Part shown: piece by piece, positions 25,439 through 32,848 of the stretch | Position numbering within the stretch: position 1 is the first letter of the stretch | How the letters are laid out: every line of letters begins with the position of its first letter | Made by a program: the position numbers and the translations under genes | NCBI GenBank assembly: GCA_944341895.1 | Contig: CALVMB010000004.1 | Location: 1-64,000 of the forward strand | DNA from: an uncultured Clostridia bacterium | GTDB lineage: Bacteria > Bacillota > Clostridia > Christensenellales > Borkfalkiaceae | Reading direction: 5' to 3' | Length of the DNA: 64,000 nucleotides | Notes under the pieces: model-generated | What the model was told of the DNA's origin: nothing | The model's input: only the letters and a program-made list of their open reading frames with translations | Database searches by the model: none

Positions 25439-26275
25439 TCAGCCGCGCTGGATCAGCCCCGTCAGCACTTTGCCGGGACCCACTTCGATAAATTCCTCCA
25501 CGCCGCGCGCCTTCATCGCCGCGACCGTCGCCGTGAAGCGGACGGGCGAACACATCTGCCGCGCGAGGGTATACGCAAAGTCGCCCGCGTACGGCTGCGC
25601 CGTGAGGTTGGCGTAGACGTCCATGCGGGGCGCGTTCATGGTCAGACCGCGCAGGAATTTTTCGAATTCCTCCGCTTCCGGCTGCAATTCGGGGCAATGG
25701 AACATGCCCGAAACGCGCAGTTTCATCGCCCTGCCGCCCGCCGCCTTGACCTTGGCGCAGAACGCTTCTTCCGCGGCGAGCGAACAGGCGACGACCGTCT
25801 GCTTGCTGCCGTTATAGTTGGCGGGATGGGTGTTTTCGCCGTCGCACAGGCTTTCCACCGCGTCGGGGGAAAGCCCCACCACCGCGATCATGCAGCCGCG
25901 CACCCGCTCGGTGTACGCCTCCATCAGTTCGGCGCGCTTGCAGATGGTGCGGAAGGCGTCCGCTTCGGACAATACGCCCGCAAAACAGAGCGCGGGCACT
26001 TCGCCCACCGAGAACCCGCACACGCAGTCGGGCGCGCCCCTCTCCTCCTCGCGCACATAGGCGTAGGCGAGGTCGGCGAGGAACATGGTCGGCTGGGTGA
26101 GCAGGGTGCGGTTGAGTTCTTCCTGCGTGCCGCGCAGCATCTTGTCCACCACGCCGGGGCGGATGCTCTCGGCGAGGTCGAACAGGCGGCGCACCTTGGG
26201 TGCGTCCTGTACGTCCGCCGCCATGCCGGGGACCTGCGCCCCCTGCCCGGCGAACAAAAAGGCTACACCTCCCAT
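25439..26275 (-). CDS. fabD: Malonyl-CoA:ACP transacylase, with GFSxG instead of GHSxG
   Basis: A 278-residue malonyl transferase that loads malonate onto ACP. It has AFLFAGQGAQVPGM at the start, QPTMFLADLA, and the nucleophile region GFSVGEVPALCFAG near residue 90. The catalytic-His region VSGMFHCPELQP and the arginine in KRAELMEAY are present. In the nucleophile elbow the residue before Ser is Phe where the canonical motif has His, and the usual GQVVIAG segment reads SKQTVVACS. Position between fabK and fabG supports the call. It overlaps fabK by 13 bp. Confidence 0.9.
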   Translation of the reverse strand: MGGVAFLFAGQGAQVPGMAADVQDAPKVRRLFDLAESIRPGVVDKMLRGTQEELNRTLLTQPTMFLADLAYAYVREEERGAPDCVCGFSVGEVPALCFAGVLSEADAFRTICKRAELMEAYTERVRGCMIAVVGLSPDAVESLCDGENTHPANYNGSKQTVVACSLAAEEAFCAKVKAAGGRAMKLRVSGMFHCPELQPEAEEFEKFLRGLTMNAPRMDVYANLTAQPYAGDFAYTLARQMCSPVRFTATVAAMKARGVEEFIEVGPGKVLTGLIQRG

Positions 26276-27204
26276 TTGACGCCCTCCATGAGTTTTTCGG
26301 TCTGCGCCATGATCTCTTCGATCATCTCCGCGGCGGTCTGTTCTTTGTTGACCATGCCCGCGATCTGGCCGGCGAGGAAACAGCCCTCGTCCACGTTGCC
26401 GTCTTTGGCGGCTTTGCGCAGCGAACCGACGCCGAACTCTTCGAGTTTTTCGTCGGGATAGTTGGAATCCGCCTCCAGTTTGGCGTACTGGTTGGTGTAC
26501 GACGTCTTGATGGCGCGCACGGGATGCCCCAGGCGCCTGCCCGTGACCATGGTGGAAATATCCTTGGCGGCGAGCACTTTCTGCTTATACGCGGGGCTGA
26601 CGGTGCATTCTTTGGCGACGAGGAAACGGGTGCCCATCTGCACGCCGCAGGCGCCCAGCGCGAACGCCGCGACCACGCTGCGGCCGTCGCCGATGCCGCC
26701 CGCCGCGACGACAGGGATGTGCACCGCGTCCACGACCTGCGGAACGAGCGCCATGGTCGTGAGATCGCCGACGTGCCCGCCGCTTTCACCGCCCTCGGCG
26801 ATGACGGCGTCCACGCCCGCACGCTCGACCATTTTGGCGAGCGCGGTGGATGCGACGACGGGAATGATGATGATGCCCGCCTCTTTCCACGCCTTGACGA
26901 AGCGCGAAGGATTGCCCGCGCCCGTGGTGACCACCGCAACTTTTTCCTCGGCGACCACCTTTGCGACTTCCTCGACATGCGGGCTCATCAGCATGATGTT
27001 CACGCCGAAGGGCTTGTCCGTCATGGTGCGGCATTTGCGGATCTCCTCGCGAACCCAGTCGGCACCGGCGTTCATCGCGGAAATAATGCCCAGCCCGCCC
27101 GCATTCGAGACGGCGCTTGCCAAAGAGGCATCGGCGATCCACGCCATGCCTCCCTGGATGATGGGGTGTCGGATCCCCAGTAATTTTGTCAGTTTTGTCT
27201 GCAT
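26263..27204 (-). CDS. fabK: Enoyl-ACP reductase II (FMN-dependent FabK)
   Basis: A 313-residue flavoprotein of the nitronate monooxygenase/FabK fold that performs the last reduction of fatty acid elongation in place of FabI. Diagnostic parts are IIQGGMAWIADASLASAVSNAGGLGII, the central EGGESGGHVG, VVAAGGIGDGRSVVAAFALGACGVQMGTRF and the C-terminal SLRKAAKDGNVDEGCFLAGQIAG. The start is ATG 27204 (MQTKLTKLLGI). It lies 13 bp after acpP and overlaps fabD. Organisms relying on FabK tolerate triclosan-type inhibitors; no fabI is seen here. Confidence 0.94.
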   Translation of the reverse strand: MQTKLTKLLGIRHPIIQGGMAWIADASLASAVSNAGGLGIISAMNAGADWVREEIRKCRTMTDKPFGVNIMLMSPHVEEVAKVVAEEKVAVVTTGAGNPSRFVKAWKEAGIIIIPVVASTALAKMVERAGVDAVIAEGGESGGHVGDLTTMALVPQVVDAVHIPVVAAGGIGDGRSVVAAFALGACGVQMGTRFLVAKECTVSPAYKQKVLAAKDISTMVTGRRLGHPVRAIKTSYTNQYAKLEADSNYPDEKLEEFGVGSLRKAAKDGNVDEGCFLAGQIAGMVNKEQTAAEMIEEIMAQTEKLMEGVKWEV

Positions 27205-27217
27205 GTTGCTCTGCCGC

Positions 27218-27451
27218 TTACTTGTTTGCGACGGCCTCGTCGATCTTGGCAATCAGTTCGCCGACGGTGGAAAGTTGCAGGTTTTCGCCCAGGCTGATGT
27301 CGTACGCCTCTTCGATCTGCATGACGATGTCCACTTTGTCCAGCGAATCGAAATCCAGTTCGTCGAAGGTGGTCTCGGGGGTGATGTCGATGTCCTCGCC
27401 CTTGCAGTCGCTCAGGATTTCCTTCAATTTTTCCAACGTAGTCATGTTCAT
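27218..27451 (-). CDS. acpP: Acyl carrier protein
   Basis: A 77-residue acidic four-helix carrier. The phosphopantetheine serine is in LDFDSLDKVDIVMQIEEAY (DSL motif, about residue 37). AAGGAG lies just upstream; ATG 27451 and 27445 are both possible. It lies between fabH and fabK, as in the Clostridia and Streptococcus clusters. It carries the growing chain for every Fab enzyme in the operon. Confidence 0.94.
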   Translation of the reverse strand: MNMTTLEKLKEILSDCKGEDIDITPETTFDELDFDSLDKVDIVMQIEEAYDISLGENLQLSTVGELIAKIDEAVANK

Positions 27452-27490
27452 TGATCTCCTTTTTTCTTTGTTGATTTATTGAAATATTTT

Positions 27491-28456
27491 TCAATCGCGG
27501 TTCCAGGTGAGCAGGACGGCGCCGCTCGTCAGCCCTGCGCCGAACGCGACGAAGAGAAGTTTATCCCCCTTGCGGAAGGTCCCCTTCTTCGCGTATTCGT
27601 CCAGCAGGACCATGATCGACGTCGCGCTCATGTTTCCGTATTCGGAAATGTTGAGCAGCACCTTGCTCTTGTCGATGCGGAATTTTTTCAGGCTGGCGTC
27701 GATGATGCGCACGTTCGCCTGGTGCGGGAGGTACCAGTCCACGTCCGCGGGCGTGATGCCGGCGCGGCGACACACCTCCTCGATGTTGCGGCCCATCGCG
27801 TTGACGGCGAACTTGTATACCTCGCCTCCGTCCATGTGCATGGCCAGTCTTTCCTGTCCGATCTTGTTGTACGGGCTGTTCATGCCCTCGTAGTTGGGCA
27901 TGCGGATGACGTGGCTGTCCGGATCGGTGGAGAGCACCCCCGCCAGCCTGCCTTCCCCCTTGCGCACGACCATGGCACCCGAACCGTCGCCGAACAGGAC
28001 GCAACTGGCGCGGTCCGTCCAATCCAGCAGTTTGCTCATCGCCTCCGCCGAGACGATGAGGACGGTTTCCGCCTTGCCCGCGGCAATGAACGAATCGGCG
28101 ACCTCCATGCAGTACAGCACCCCGACGCAGGCGGCGTTCAGATCGAACGCGGGCGCCCGCGAACCGATCGCTTCCGCCACCGTACACGCCAGCGAGGGAG
28201 TATAGGTATCCCCGCGCATGGTCGCACACAGGATGAGGTCGACGTCCGCCCCCGTCAGGGAAGCGTCTCCGAGCGCCGCCTTTGCCGAACGGATCGCCAG
28301 ATCGTCCAGACGCTCGTCGGTCAGAACGCGGCGGCGGCGGATCCCCGTGCGGGTAAAAATCCACTCGTCGGACGTATCGAGAAACTGCGCGAGGTCATCA
28401 TTGGAAACGATTTTGGCGGGCAGCGCGCTGCCGGTGCCGACAATGGTAAAACTCAT
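27491..28456 (-). CDS. fabH: Beta-ketoacyl-ACP synthase III
   Basis: A 321-residue initiating condensing enzyme. Catalytic Cys is in FDLNAACVGVLY (about residue 110), His in WYLPHQANVRIID (about 240) and Asn in LLNISEYGNMSATSI (about 270). FTRTGIRRRRV and FVAFGAGLTSGAVLLTW are typical. ATG 28456 is chosen over 28477 because CGGAG sits just before it. It is the first gene after the main FAS promoter; no fapR or fabT regulator gene precedes it. Confidence 0.95.
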   Translation of the reverse strand: MSFTIVGTGSALPAKIVSNDDLAQFLDTSDEWIFTRTGIRRRRVLTDERLDDLAIRSAKAALGDASLTGADVDLILCATMRGDTYTPSLACTVAEAIGSRAPAFDLNAACVGVLYCMEVADSFIAAGKAETVLIVSAEAMSKLLDWTDRASCVLFGDGSGAMVVRKGEGRLAGVLSTDPDSHVIRMPNYEGMNSPYNKIGQERLAMHMDGGEVYKFAVNAMGRNIEEVCRRAGITPADVDWYLPHQANVRIIDASLKKFRIDKSKVLLNISEYGNMSATSIMVLLDEYAKKGTFRKGDKLLFVAFGAGLTSGAVLLTWNRD

Positions 28457-28511
28457 GGACAACTCCGTGCGGCGCAATACCGCCGCATTCGGCCGTTACA
28501 GCCTTGTTTTC

Positions 28512-28540
28512 ATTATATTGTTTTTACGGGGGCAAGTCAA
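28512..28540 (-). promoter_or_regulatory. Main FAS operon promoter (fabH to degV)
   Basis: Minus-strand TTGACT (28540-28535), 17 bp, TATAAT (28517-28512). It lies between fabZ and fabH and gives a leader of about 50 bases. No FapR- or FabT-like palindrome was recognised over it. Confidence 0.88.
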
Positions 28541-28596
28541 GCCTTCTTTGAAAAAACCGCCAAAAAAGCCGACCGCCGCACGGCATTCGCCGCACG

Positions 28597-29019
28597 TCAC
28601 TGCTGTTTGGGCAAGAGTGCGAACGCGAATTCGGCGCGCGTGCACAGTTTGCCGTTCGCCTCGAGTTTGCCCTTGGCAAAGCAGAATATGCCGCGCCGCG
28701 CGGTGATCTGCACCGTCATGACCGCCGTGTCTCCTGGCAGGAGCGGGTTTTTGAATTTGACGTTGTCAAGCCCCGTGTACAGCGGCGTTTTGCCCTTGCA
28801 GTCGGGCAGCAGCGCGACCGCCGTCTGCGCGATCATCTCGCAGTGGATGACGCCGGGCACGATGGGGTTGCCGGGGAAATGCCCCTGCAAAAAGAATTCG
28901 TCGCCGCGAACGTAGTATTTGCCGACGGCTTCGCCCGTCTCCTCGTTCACTTCCACCTCGTCCAGCAAAAGCATGGGCTCGCGGTGCGGCAGTAACTCCT
29001 TGATCTCTTCTCTGTTCAT
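28597..29019 (-). CDS. fabZ: 3-hydroxyacyl-ACP dehydratase
   Basis: A 140-residue hotdog-fold dehydratase acting after FabG. The catalytic His is in FLQGHFPGNPIVPGV (about residue 48) and the catalytic Glu a few residues later in HCEMIAQTA. It begins MNREEIKELLPHREPMLLLD, canonical. ATG 29019 follows AGGAG at good spacing, while the earlier in-frame ATG has none. It follows the SecB-like gene by 49 bp and precedes the separate fabH promoter. Confidence 0.95.
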   Translation of the reverse strand: MNREEIKELLPHREPMLLLDEVEVNEETGEAVGKYYVRGDEFFLQGHFPGNPIVPGVIHCEMIAQTAVALLPDCKGKTPLYTGLDNVKFKNPLLPGDTAVMTVQITARRGIFCFAKGKLEANGKLCTRAEFAFALLPKQQ

Positions 29020-29068
29020 GGTTGTATCTCCTGTTGCCGCGATGCGGCTGTATTGGAAAGGCGGCGGC

Positions 29069-29497
29069 TCAACTGAACAAGCCGTCGTCTTTTTCCCGAT
29101 CTTCGGGAAAGAGCGGACCCGCAATGACGGGCAGCACGATGGGCGCCGCCATCGCCGCGCTCGTCAGACCCGTGACCGCGGCGCGCAGATACGGGAACAC
29201 GACCTGCGTCGCCTCGACGACGGCGGCGCGAACCCCTTCCTCCCCCGCCGCGTCCGTGCCGAACACGCCCGTGAGCGAGGCGACGAGATCGAAGGGCTTG
29301 GGCTCTTCGGGCGTGCTCTCGATGCGCACGGACAGGGTGAGCAAAAAGATGTTCTCCTCCCCTGCCGCGCGGCGGACTTTGCGCGAAAATGCGGGCTTGA
29401 GTTCCAGTTTCCCGTCCGCTTTGGGCGGGACCCCGTTGACGCGGAAGAGCAGTTCGTCCGCGCGGATGCCTTTGAGCCTGAGTCCGACTTTCTGCAT
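29069..29497 (-). CDS. SecB-like chaperone family protein
   Basis: A 142-residue protein with the SecB-like fold pattern seen in Gram-positive homologues. It has LELKPAFSRKVRRA, then NIFLLTLSVRIESTPEEPKPFDL and VVEATQVVFPYLRAAVTGLTS, ending with APIVLPVIAGP, which matches the FPYLR...T...G.PP..LPP consensus. SecB holds preproteins unfolded; in Gram-positives lone SecB-like proteins also serve as toxin-antitoxin chaperones, but no such partner is nearby. The start at 29497 is fixed by GGGGAG. It shares a transcript with fabZ. Confidence 0.75.
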   Translation of the reverse strand: MQKVGLRLKGIRADELLFRVNGVPPKADGKLELKPAFSRKVRRAAGEENIFLLTLSVRIESTPEEPKPFDLVASLTGVFGTDAAGEEGVRAAVVEATQVVFPYLRAAVTGLTSAAMAAPIVLPVIAGPLFPEDREKDDGLFS

Positions 29498-29558
29498 ACG
29501 ATCTCCCCGGCGCGGCACACCGCGGCGCGCGCCGCCTTTCGCTGTGGATTCTTTTCCT

Positions 29559-29587
29559 ATTATACCCCGCGGCGGGCGTTTTGTCAA
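29559..29587 (-). promoter_or_regulatory. secB-like/fabZ promoter
   Basis: Minus-strand TTGACA (29587-29582), 17 bp, TATAAT (29564-29559): exact consensus. Confidence 0.9.
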
Positions 29588-29619
29588 CGGTCAGGCAAAA
29601 TTTACCACCTTCGGACATA

Positions 29620-29650
29620 CAAAGAGACCTGCGTTTTGCAGGTCTCTTTG
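29620..29650. terminator. Hairpin between ypeB and the secB-like promoter
   Basis: A 13-bp stem (29620-29632 with 29638-29650) with a GTTTT loop, symmetric and ending in TTTG on both strands. It probably ends the ypeB transcript; the T tract is short. Confidence 0.55.
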
Positions 29651-29708
29651 TCCGTTCCTCCCCCGCCGCCGCGCGGGCGGCAGGGATCACGGTATTTTTT
29701 CGGCCGCG

Positions 29709-31286
29709 TCAGCGCAGGTCGTCGCCGCGGTCGGTGGGCACGACGACGCGGATCTCGCACGTCTCGCCCGTCTCGGCGTCGACGTAGGCAAAATACTGCC
29801 GCCCGCCGTACATGCCGCGCACCTCGTACACGAGGCGCTCGCGCCCGTTTGCGGGGATGACGGCAAGGCGCACCTCTTCGAGTTCGTCCATGCGCGCCGC
29901 CGCGTTTTCCCGCACCGTCTCCTCGGCGACTTGCGCCTGCCCGACGGTGCGTTCGCGGTGCGAACGCAGGAAGCCGTTCGCCTCCATGCCCGTGACGATG
30001 CCGCGTTCCAGGCAGACCTTGACGCGGATCATATCCGGGTACATGAGCACGCCGTTCTGTTCGAAGCAGAACTGCACGCAGCACTCGCCGCCCGCTTCAC
30101 TCGCCCAGACGGGCGTCATGCCCGAATAGCCGCACTTTTCGAGGAAGGAGCCCGCGATCTCGGCGGCGCGGGGCGCATCGAAGTTTTCCCCGCCGCAGGC
30201 GCGGTAACTTTCCAGCAGGGCGAGCATGCCGCCGCGCACGGTGATCTGCGCAAAGTATTCGTTGCCTTCGCCGTCGCGGAACTGCACGTCGTAGCACGCG
30301 CGCTCGCCGCGCTCGGTCTTGCCCGTCACGCGCAGGTCAGCGGGACGGTATTCCTCAAAATACGCCTGTGCCCGTTCGAGCGCCTGTTCCTCCCCGATCT
30401 CGTCCATGCCCGCGAGCATGGTGTGCCGTTCGGGACGGGCGTGCGGCTCTTCCGCCGCCGCCTCGTCCAGCGCGCGCAGGCTCGCGGCGAAGTCCCCTTC
30501 GGGCGCGAGCAGGTCGCGCAGAGAGACGTCCGTGCTCTCGACGAGCGCGGGCATGCTGGCGCGGACGCGCTCGGTGACTTCATACATGTGTTCGAGCGCG
30601 GCGCGATCGCGCGCGGTGAGCGGTTCGCCCGCCGCGGCGCGGCGGAGCGCACTGCCTGCAAACGCGGACACGCGGTTGAAAAACGCGGTCAGCGACTGCG
30701 CGCCCTGTTCGCCCGCGGGGAAAGATTCCAGGTCCGCCTCGGCGAGTTCGCTCTCCACGAGCAGGTCGGTGAGCAGTTTCTGCATTTCCGCACCCGCGTC
30801 CGCCACCCGCACTTTGGCGAGGTCGGCGCTCATGTTTTCGACGTGTTCGGACAATTCGTACACGCCCGCACGGTAGGAATGCGTGATCGCGCCCCGCGCC
30901 TCGTTCAGGTCGAAGAACCCGACGGTGACGATGGCGCCGAGGGCGAGCACCGCCAGCGACAGCGCGATGACCGCCGCCAGCCAGCCCCCGAACCCGGGCG
31001 CGCGCTTTTGTTCCTGCTCGCGCTTCTGCACCCGCCGCTCGGCGCGCGCCGCGCGGCGGTGCTGGCGCGCCTCTTCCTGCGCGGCGGCACGTTCCCTGCG
31101 CGCATGCTTCTTTTCCGCCGCATGCTCCGCACGCTTCATTGCCTGTTCCCGCTTTTCCTTTGCCGCCTCGATGCGGGCGGCGGCGCGCTGTTGTTCGCGT
31201 TCCGCCTCCCGCCGTTCCTCCCCGCCCGTGCGGGAAGAGAGAATTTCCACTTTTTCGGCGCCTGCCGACAATTCTCTTTTATCCAT
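29709..31286 (-). CDS. ypeB: Germination protein YpeB
   Basis: A 525-residue YpeB, the partner that stabilises and inhibits the cortex-lytic enzyme SleB in spores. Unusually, a ~95-residue very charged Arg/Glu/Ala coiled coil precedes the transmembrane helix (about residues 100-125, FGGWLAAVIALSLAVLALG). The outer part has the YpeB helical domain and then three PepSY-type modules (KTERGERACYDVQFRDGEG, VCLERGIVTGMEANGFL, RLVYEVRGMYGGRQYFAYVD). B. subtilis YpeB (about 450 aa) lacks the long cytosolic coil. The start is chosen by GAGGAGGGG. It follows sleB by 10 bp. Confidence 0.88.
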   Translation of the reverse strand: MDKRELSAGAEKVEILSSRTGGEERREAEREQQRAAARIEAAKEKREQAMKRAEHAAEKKHARRERAAAQEEARQHRRAARAERRVQKREQEQKRAPGFGGWLAAVIALSLAVLALGAIVTVGFFDLNEARGAITHSYRAGVYELSEHVENMSADLAKVRVADAGAEMQKLLTDLLVESELAEADLESFPAGEQGAQSLTAFFNRVSAFAGSALRRAAAGEPLTARDRAALEHMYEVTERVRASMPALVESTDVSLRDLLAPEGDFAASLRALDEAAAEEPHARPERHTMLAGMDEIGEEQALERAQAYFEEYRPADLRVTGKTERGERACYDVQFRDGEGNEYFAQITVRGGMLALLESYRACGGENFDAPRAAEIAGSFLEKCGYSGMTPVWASEAGGECCVQFCFEQNGVLMYPDMIRVKVCLERGIVTGMEANGFLRSHRERTVGQAQVAEETVRENAAARMDELEEVRLAVIPANGRERLVYEVRGMYGGRQYFAYVDAETGETCEIRVVVPTDRGDDLR

Positions 31287-31296
31287 GTTCCCCTCC

Positions 31297-32025
31297 TCAG
31301 ATCGCAAACACGTGTTTGCCGATGGTCACGACCGTCTCGCGCGAAAAGATCCATTCGCTGGTCGCCTTGGCGGGATTGTAGTAATACAGGCAGCCGCCCG
31401 TGGGATCCCAGCCCGCCAGCGCGTCCTTGGCGGCGTTGATCGCCGTCTGGTCGGGCGTCAGATTGATCTGCCCGTCGGTGACGGCGGTGAAGGCGTGCTT
31501 CTGATAGATGACGCCCGCTATGGTGTTGGGAAATTCGGGACTGCGCACGCGGTTGAGCACCACCGCGCCGACCGCGACCTGCCCCGTGTAACTTTCGCCG
31601 CGCGCCTCCGCATAAATGCACCGCGCCAGCAGATAGGTGTCCGAATTGGTCGAGCCGACCGAACTTCCGCCCGCCTGCTGCGCCTGCGACATCATACCCA
31701 GCGCTTCAAAGGTCGCCTTGCCGACGATCCCGTCCGCGGTCAGCCCGTTCTTGCGCTGGAAATATTCCACCGCTTGGCGGGTCTTGCTGCCGTAAATGCC
31801 GTCCACGCTGCCCGAATAATAGCCCCAGCGTTTGAGTTTTGTCTGCACCGTTCTGACGTCCGCGCCGCTGCTGCCCTGCCGCAGCACCGCCGCTTCGGCG
31901 CACTGTTCGGCACAAGCCGAAGAAGCAGCGCCGCGCGAGACCGTCTGCACGGTGAAGAGCACCGCCGCCGCCAGAACGGCGACGAGAGAGAGCGTGAGAA
32001 CGCTCACCCGAATGATCTTGTTCAT
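31297..32025 (-). CDS. sleB: Spore cortex-lytic enzyme SleB
   Basis: A 242-residue lytic transglycosylase that degrades spore cortex during germination. It has a signal anchor (residues 5-30), a peptidoglycan-binding domain (LRQGSSGADVRTVQTKLKRW, YFQRKNGLTADGIVGKAT), a short Gln/Ser linker and the hydrolase_2 catalytic domain. The catalytic Glu is in CIYAEARGESYTGQ, followed by VGAVVLNRVRSPEFP. ATG 32025 follows AGAGGAGG. It is transcribed with spoIIR and ypeB. Confidence 0.93.
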   Translation of the reverse strand: MNKIIRVSVLTLSLVAVLAAAVLFTVQTVSRGAASSACAEQCAEAAVLRQGSSGADVRTVQTKLKRWGYYSGSVDGIYGSKTRQAVEYFQRKNGLTADGIVGKATFEALGMMSQAQQAGGSSVGSTNSDTYLLARCIYAEARGESYTGQVAVGAVVLNRVRSPEFPNTIAGVIYQKHAFTAVTDGQINLTPDQTAINAAKDALAGWDPTGGCLYYYNPAKATSEWIFSRETVVTIGKHVFAI

Positions 32026-32078
32026 GGTTCCTCCTCTTGCTTTCAAAGATCACCGTTCCGCAAGCGGAGGGTCGCCCG

Positions 32079-32612
32079 TCAGCCCGCGAAAAAGTTCTGA
32101 ATGATTTCCAGCAGCCGCGAACGATAGCGGATATTGCCGCCCGTCGCCGCGCCCGAAAAACACAGGGGCGGATACACCACGCACCACCAGTTTGCGCCCG
32201 CGCCCTCGCCCAGTTCGACGATGAGCGCGTCGTACACCCCCGCTTCGAGGGTGACCGATTCGTAGACGCGGGCGGGGAATTCCTCCCGCCGCACTTCGGC
32301 GTGCGCCGTATACGCAAAGCCCCGTTCCGCGAGCACCGCGTCGGCGACCGCTTCGATGCGCGGCAGCGCCGCCTCGACCGCCGCGATCGCCTCTTCCTTG
32401 CTCCCGCACGACGCCGCAACGGGCATGAGCGCGTCCACGACGGCGTCCTTGACCTCGTATTTGACCGCCTGGTCCGCCGCGGAATCGGAGTTGGCGCGCA
32501 CGTGCATGCGCAGATACTGTGTTTGGGCGCCGCCGTCGTTCCATCCCGTCGCCGTCGCCGCTGTCAGGAGTAGTATAAGCAACGCGGCGAATACTATGCA
32601 GAACTTTTTCAT
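32079..32612 (-). CDS. spoIIR: Stage II sporulation protein R
   Basis: A 177-residue secreted signalling protein made in the forespore that triggers SpoIIGA to process pro-sigma-E in the mother cell. It has a signal peptide, then the family motif YLRMHVRANSDSAADQAVKYEVKDAV, and near the end AGVYDALIVELGEGAGANWWCVVYPPLCF, all diagnostic. It starts MKKFCIVF at 32612. It is the first gene after a consensus sigma-F promoter, matching its known timing. Confidence 0.92.
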   Translation of the reverse strand: MKKFCIVFAALLILLLTAATATGWNDGGAQTQYLRMHVRANSDSAADQAVKYEVKDAVVDALMPVAASCGSKEEAIAAVEAALPRIEAVADAVLAERGFAYTAHAEVRREEFPARVYESVTLEAGVYDALIVELGEGAGANWWCVVYPPLCFSGAATGGNIRYRSRLLEIIQNFFAG

Positions 32613-32643
32613 CGCTTTCAGACCTCACTTTGTGTTGCGGGGC

Positions 32644-32673
32644 AAGTATTGCCGCTGTGACAGAATCGTATAC
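32644..32673 (-). promoter_or_regulatory. Sigma-F promoter of spoIIR
   Basis: Minus-strand GTATA (32673-32669), 15-bp spacer, GGCAATACTT (32653-32644). Every position agrees with the published sigma-F pattern GYWTA-N15-GGNRANANTW. No sigma-A hexamers are evident here. Confidence 0.85.
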
Positions 32674-32682
32674 CTTCCGCAC

Positions 32683-32717
32683 AAAAAAATTTCCCCCGCG
32701 CGCACCGCGCGAGGGGG
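32683..32717 (-). terminator. Terminator of the lysyltransferase/GNAT gene
   Basis: A CCCCC/GGGGG plus CGCG stem (32693-32702 with 32708-32717, one mismatch), then AAA and seven T on the minus strand. It also shields the spoIIR promoter. Confidence 0.75.
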
Positions 32718-32768
32718 ATGATCCGATTCTTCCTGATCGCCGCGGGACGTTCGTCCCGCGGCGGCGCG

Positions 32769-32848
32769 TCACATGGCGGCAAGTTTGCGGCATATGGCGG
32801 CCGTCTTGCGCCGCATGCGGCAAGTTTGCGTCACATGGCGGCCGTCTT
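32769..32848. repeat. Imperfect ~40-bp tandem duplication at a gene end
   Basis: Units 32769-32807 and 32808-32848 share the order GCGGCAAGTTTGCG ... CATGGCGGCCGTCTT. The right-hand copy contains the last codons and stop of the lysyltransferase/GNAT gene; the left copy is noncoding. Confidence 0.7.
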
